The notes beneath the pieces were generated by a model, which saw only the letters and a program-made list of their open reading frames with translations, was not told the origin of the DNA and made no database searches. A stretch of 64,000 nt of DNA. Source: Reyranella sp. GTDB taxonomy: Bacteria > Pseudomonadota > Alphaproteobacteria > Reyranellales > Reyranellaceae. Below, piece after piece: positions 62,596 to 64,000 of this stretch. The translations under genes were made by a program, and so were the position numbers. The number at the start of each line of letters is the position of its first letter. Position 1 is the stretch's first letter. The DNA is taken from the NCBI GenBank assembly GCA_019750135.1, contig JAIEOV010000058.1:59053-123052 (forward strand), in the 5' to 3' direction.

Positions 62596-62910
62596 TCAGG
62601 ATGCGCTTTCATTCGTATCGACGACCACAAACTTGTTGTCTCTTAGGTCAACGAACTTGTGGCCATCTGCTCCGAAGACGTCGTCAGGTGCGTATTGAAA
62701 GACCGCAACGTCCTCCCCTTCGCATTCCATGACACGTGAAGGATTAACGAGATCACGCTTCTCAAAGCACAAGGCGAACTGCGGAACAAAATGAGGATGT
62801 AAGCGATGTCCTCTCTGCCACACGAGCACCGCTACATATCCGGGTCCATGTGCTGCCTCGAGTTGCTTCGTTCACCGAGGCATTTGAGACACACATCGCG
62901 GACGTGTGCG
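62596..62910 (-). pseudogene. Decayed duplicate of the 108-residue orphan gene
   Basis: The C-terminal 75 residues (VWQRGHRLHPHFVPQ... through DTNESAS) align along their length with the downstream-numbered gene at 62967-63293, with blocks such as KRDLVNPSRVMEC, DDVFGADGHKFVDLRDNK and ESAS matching KRDAVDRSRIMEC, DDMLGTDGQKFVDVKDS and SSAS. Upstream, GPGYVAVLVWQ also matches, but the N-terminal part continues in another frame (VSNASVNEA against VSLVDEYA), with several bases missing and an in-frame stop. It is therefore a frameshifted remnant or a shortened gene starting at an internal GTG. End coordinate is approximate. Confidence 0.65.
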
Positions 62911-62966
62911 ACCAACCAACGCGTGCATCGACCGCTTATCGGATGCGGGCGTACGTCGAAGTCACG

Positions 62967-63293
62967 TCAGGACGCGCTACTATTGCCATCAACAATGACA
63001 AGGATGCTGTCTTTCACGTCGACGAACTTTTGCCCATCCGTCCCTAACATGTCGTCTGGTACATCCTGAAAGATCTCAACGTCCCGTCCGTCGCATTCCA
63101 TGATGCGCGAACGATCAACGGCATCGCGCTTGCCAAAAGCGAGCGTGAGCTGAGGAACGAAGCTGGGGTTTGACGTGTCCCCGGCCTGCCACACGATCAC
63201 GGGCACATATCCGGGTCCTTGTTGTGTTTCGAACCACTTTGCGTATTCGTCGACAAGACTGACTGCGCGTGTGGTGATCCGCACTTTCTTCAT
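62967..63293 (-). CDS. Small orphan protein, unknown function
   Basis: A 108-residue acidic protein. ATG 63293 follows a gagaggg site and gives MKKVRITTRAVSLVDEYAKW. Distinctive blocks are FETQQGPGYVPVIVWQAGD, KRDAVDRSRIMECDGRDVEIFQDVPDDML and GTDGQKFVDVKDSILVIVDG. I recognise no family. The neighbouring 62596-62910 segment is a decayed copy of it, so the pair arose by tandem duplication. GC content is lower than in the metabolic genes around, which fits an accessory or recently acquired locus. Confidence 0.65.
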   Translation of the reverse strand: MKKVRITTRAVSLVDEYAKWFETQQGPGYVPVIVWQAGDTSNPSFVPQLTLAFGKRDAVDRSRIMECDGRDVEIFQDVPDDMLGTDGQKFVDVKDSILVIVDGNSSAS

Positions 63294-63312
63294 GCAGCCC
63301 TCTCGCTGGAAG

Positions 63313-63717
63313 TCACTGCCCCCCTCCCCAGGGGCGAGTCCCATGGCCAGGAACTATGAATGGTTGGCACATGCCGGCATACGGAGCTGGATAATATACC
63401 CATCGAGTAGGCGAGCATTGATACACGCAATTTGGGCCTACTCGACCAAACAGCGGGCACGCCTCTGGCCGTCCGTCAGACGCTGGCACTGTAGCAGGAG
63501 CGCCATCGGGAAAGCCGAACGAGTTGCCTCCGACATCAGGATCGGGCCACGCCGTGGGCACCGCGGGTTGGCGTATTGGGCCATCGACGTTGATGCGAAA
63601 TCCAGGCACTTCCTCGGCAGGCGCCTTGAAGTTGTGCAGACCGGGAAAATCGACCTCGGGCGGTTTGAAGTTGTGCAGGCCGGGCAGATCCCAGTCTGGC
63701 CGGACATTGAACATCAT
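63313..63717 (-). CDS. Orphan protein with N-terminal short repeats and Cys-rich C-terminus
   Basis: A 134-residue protein with no recognised fold. The N-terminus has a tandem unit: DLPGLHNFKPPEV then DFPGLHNFKAPAE, then a partial VPGFRINVDG. The C-terminal half carries four cysteines (EACPLFG, NCVYQCSP, GMCQPF) and many aromatics (TRWVYYPAPYAG), as in small extracellular or secreted effector-like proteins, though no classical signal peptide is visible. It starts at tandem ATGs (63717) and has a good promoter upstream. It lies 19 bases before the 108-residue orphan gene and probably shares its transcript. Confidence 0.6.
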   Translation of the reverse strand: MMFNVRPDWDLPGLHNFKPPEVDFPGLHNFKAPAEEVPGFRINVDGPIRQPAVPTAWPDPDVGGNSFGFPDGAPATVPASDGRPEACPLFGRVGPNCVYQCSPTRWVYYPAPYAGMCQPFIVPGHGTRPWGGGQ

Positions 63718-63798
63718 GCCACTCCTTGCAGATTGTGCTGCGGGTAGGCCCTTGCAGGTCGGCTACGTCGAAACCGACGGCAGTGCGCACACTAGGCA

Positions 63799-63827
63799 AG
63801 AATAGGGGAGGCCCGACTGTTTGTCAA
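63799..63827 (-). promoter_or_regulatory. Predicted promoter of the orphan-protein genes
   Basis: Minus-strand TTGACA (63827-63822) and TATTCT (63804-63799) are separated by exactly 17 bases, very close to the sigma-70 consensus, with about 75 bases to the start codon at 63717. The DNA just upstream (63828-63860) is strikingly AT-rich, like an UP element. Confidence 0.55.
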
Positions 63828-63892
63828 TAACGGTAGTATATATAAAATACGTCCGTTATACCTTGCGGACAGTGACGTCACCTCGGACTGGC

Positions 63893-64000
63893 TTAGTATG
63901 GCCTGTCCCCCTTGATCGTCACGCGGTGCCCGTGACGCACGTGCGGATGATAGTCGAACGTGGCGCGGTGCATGGCGCAGCGGTTGTCCCAGAAGGCGAC
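63893..64000 (-). CDS. TauD/TfdA-family dioxygenase, C-terminal fragment (runs off window)
   Basis: Not in the ORF track. The last 35 codons on the minus strand read VAFWDNRCAMHRATFDYHP... and end RPY at the TAA 63895-63893. WDNRCxxHxAxxDY is the conserved C-terminal block of Fe(II)/2-oxoglutarate dioxygenases of the TauD/TfdA family, containing the distal His iron ligand; the 2-oxoglutarate-binding Arg and the rest lie outside the window. Substrates range from taurine to aryloxyacetates, so none is assigned. The fragment precedes an AT-rich spacer. Confidence 0.75.
   Translation of the reverse strand, partial: VAFWDNRCAMHRATFDYHPHVRHGHRVTIKGDRPY

Overview
The window is high-GC DNA with tightly packed genes that are often joined by 1-8 base overlaps. 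It looks like an environmental alphaproteobacterium with a large catabolic and transport repertoire: Bug/TctC-type solute receptors, Liv-type and Dpp-type ABC transporters, several acyl-CoA ligases, TctD/TctE-like signalling and dispersed palindromic repeats. A Reyranella- or Bradyrhizobium-like relative would fit, but that is an inference from gene content; there is no rRNA or marker gene to settle it. I saw no tRNA, rRNA, CRISPR array or complete insertion sequence.

Layout. 1-11.9 kb is mostly housekeeping and central carbon metabolism: a MESH1-like HD hydrolase, a flavin reductase-like protein, an amidase overlapping acetyl-CoA synthetase, a nitroreductase, a VOC/hydrolase fusion coupled to a DinB-like protein, aconitase, a TPR protein and an alpha/beta hydrolase. 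12.0-14.1 kb is a TctD/TctE-like two-component pair. 14.2-21.3 kb is an operon of an acyl-CoA ligase and a complete branched-chain-amino-acid-type ABC transporter. 21.4-25.5 kb holds small genes, a Gdx/SugE-type exporter, a PaaK-like ligase and an unusual MerR regulator fused to a P-loop domain. 25.5-33.3 kb has a Bug receptor diverging from a run of genes that begins with a Tat-exported methyltransferase-like protein and a very large membrane spermidine-synthase-like protein. 33.6-39.6 kb is a minus-strand run (VOC protein, acyl-CoA ligase, MDR reductase, PaaI-like thioesterase, solute receptor, secreted protein). 39.9-49.3 kb is a Dpp-type ABC transporter running directly into hydantoinase/oxoprolinase A and B genes. 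49.3-54.5 kb has a Bug receptor with a MarR regulator, an unlisted 53-residue membrane protein, an orphan Liv-type receptor, alanine dehydrogenase and RibA.

54.7-62.5 kb contains an OmpR-type regulator and two near-identical diiron (ferritin-like) proteins, the second divergent from a 2Fe-2S flavin reductase that could feed it electrons. Wedged between the two copies is a lower-GC gene for a PD-(D/E)XK nuclease fused to a STAND NTPase, the best candidate here for an acquired defence gene. After a strong terminator, 62.6-63.9 kb is a small accessory patch with a decayed tandem duplicate and a repeat-bearing orphan protein, followed by the C-terminal end of a TauD-family dioxygenase that runs off the window.

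Two dispersed palindromic repeat families stand out. Family A (three copies) sits exactly between convergent stop codons twice, and once lies in frame inside the hydantoinase A gene. Family B (three copies) sits in operon spacers and in one case supplies both the end of one protein and the start codon of the next.
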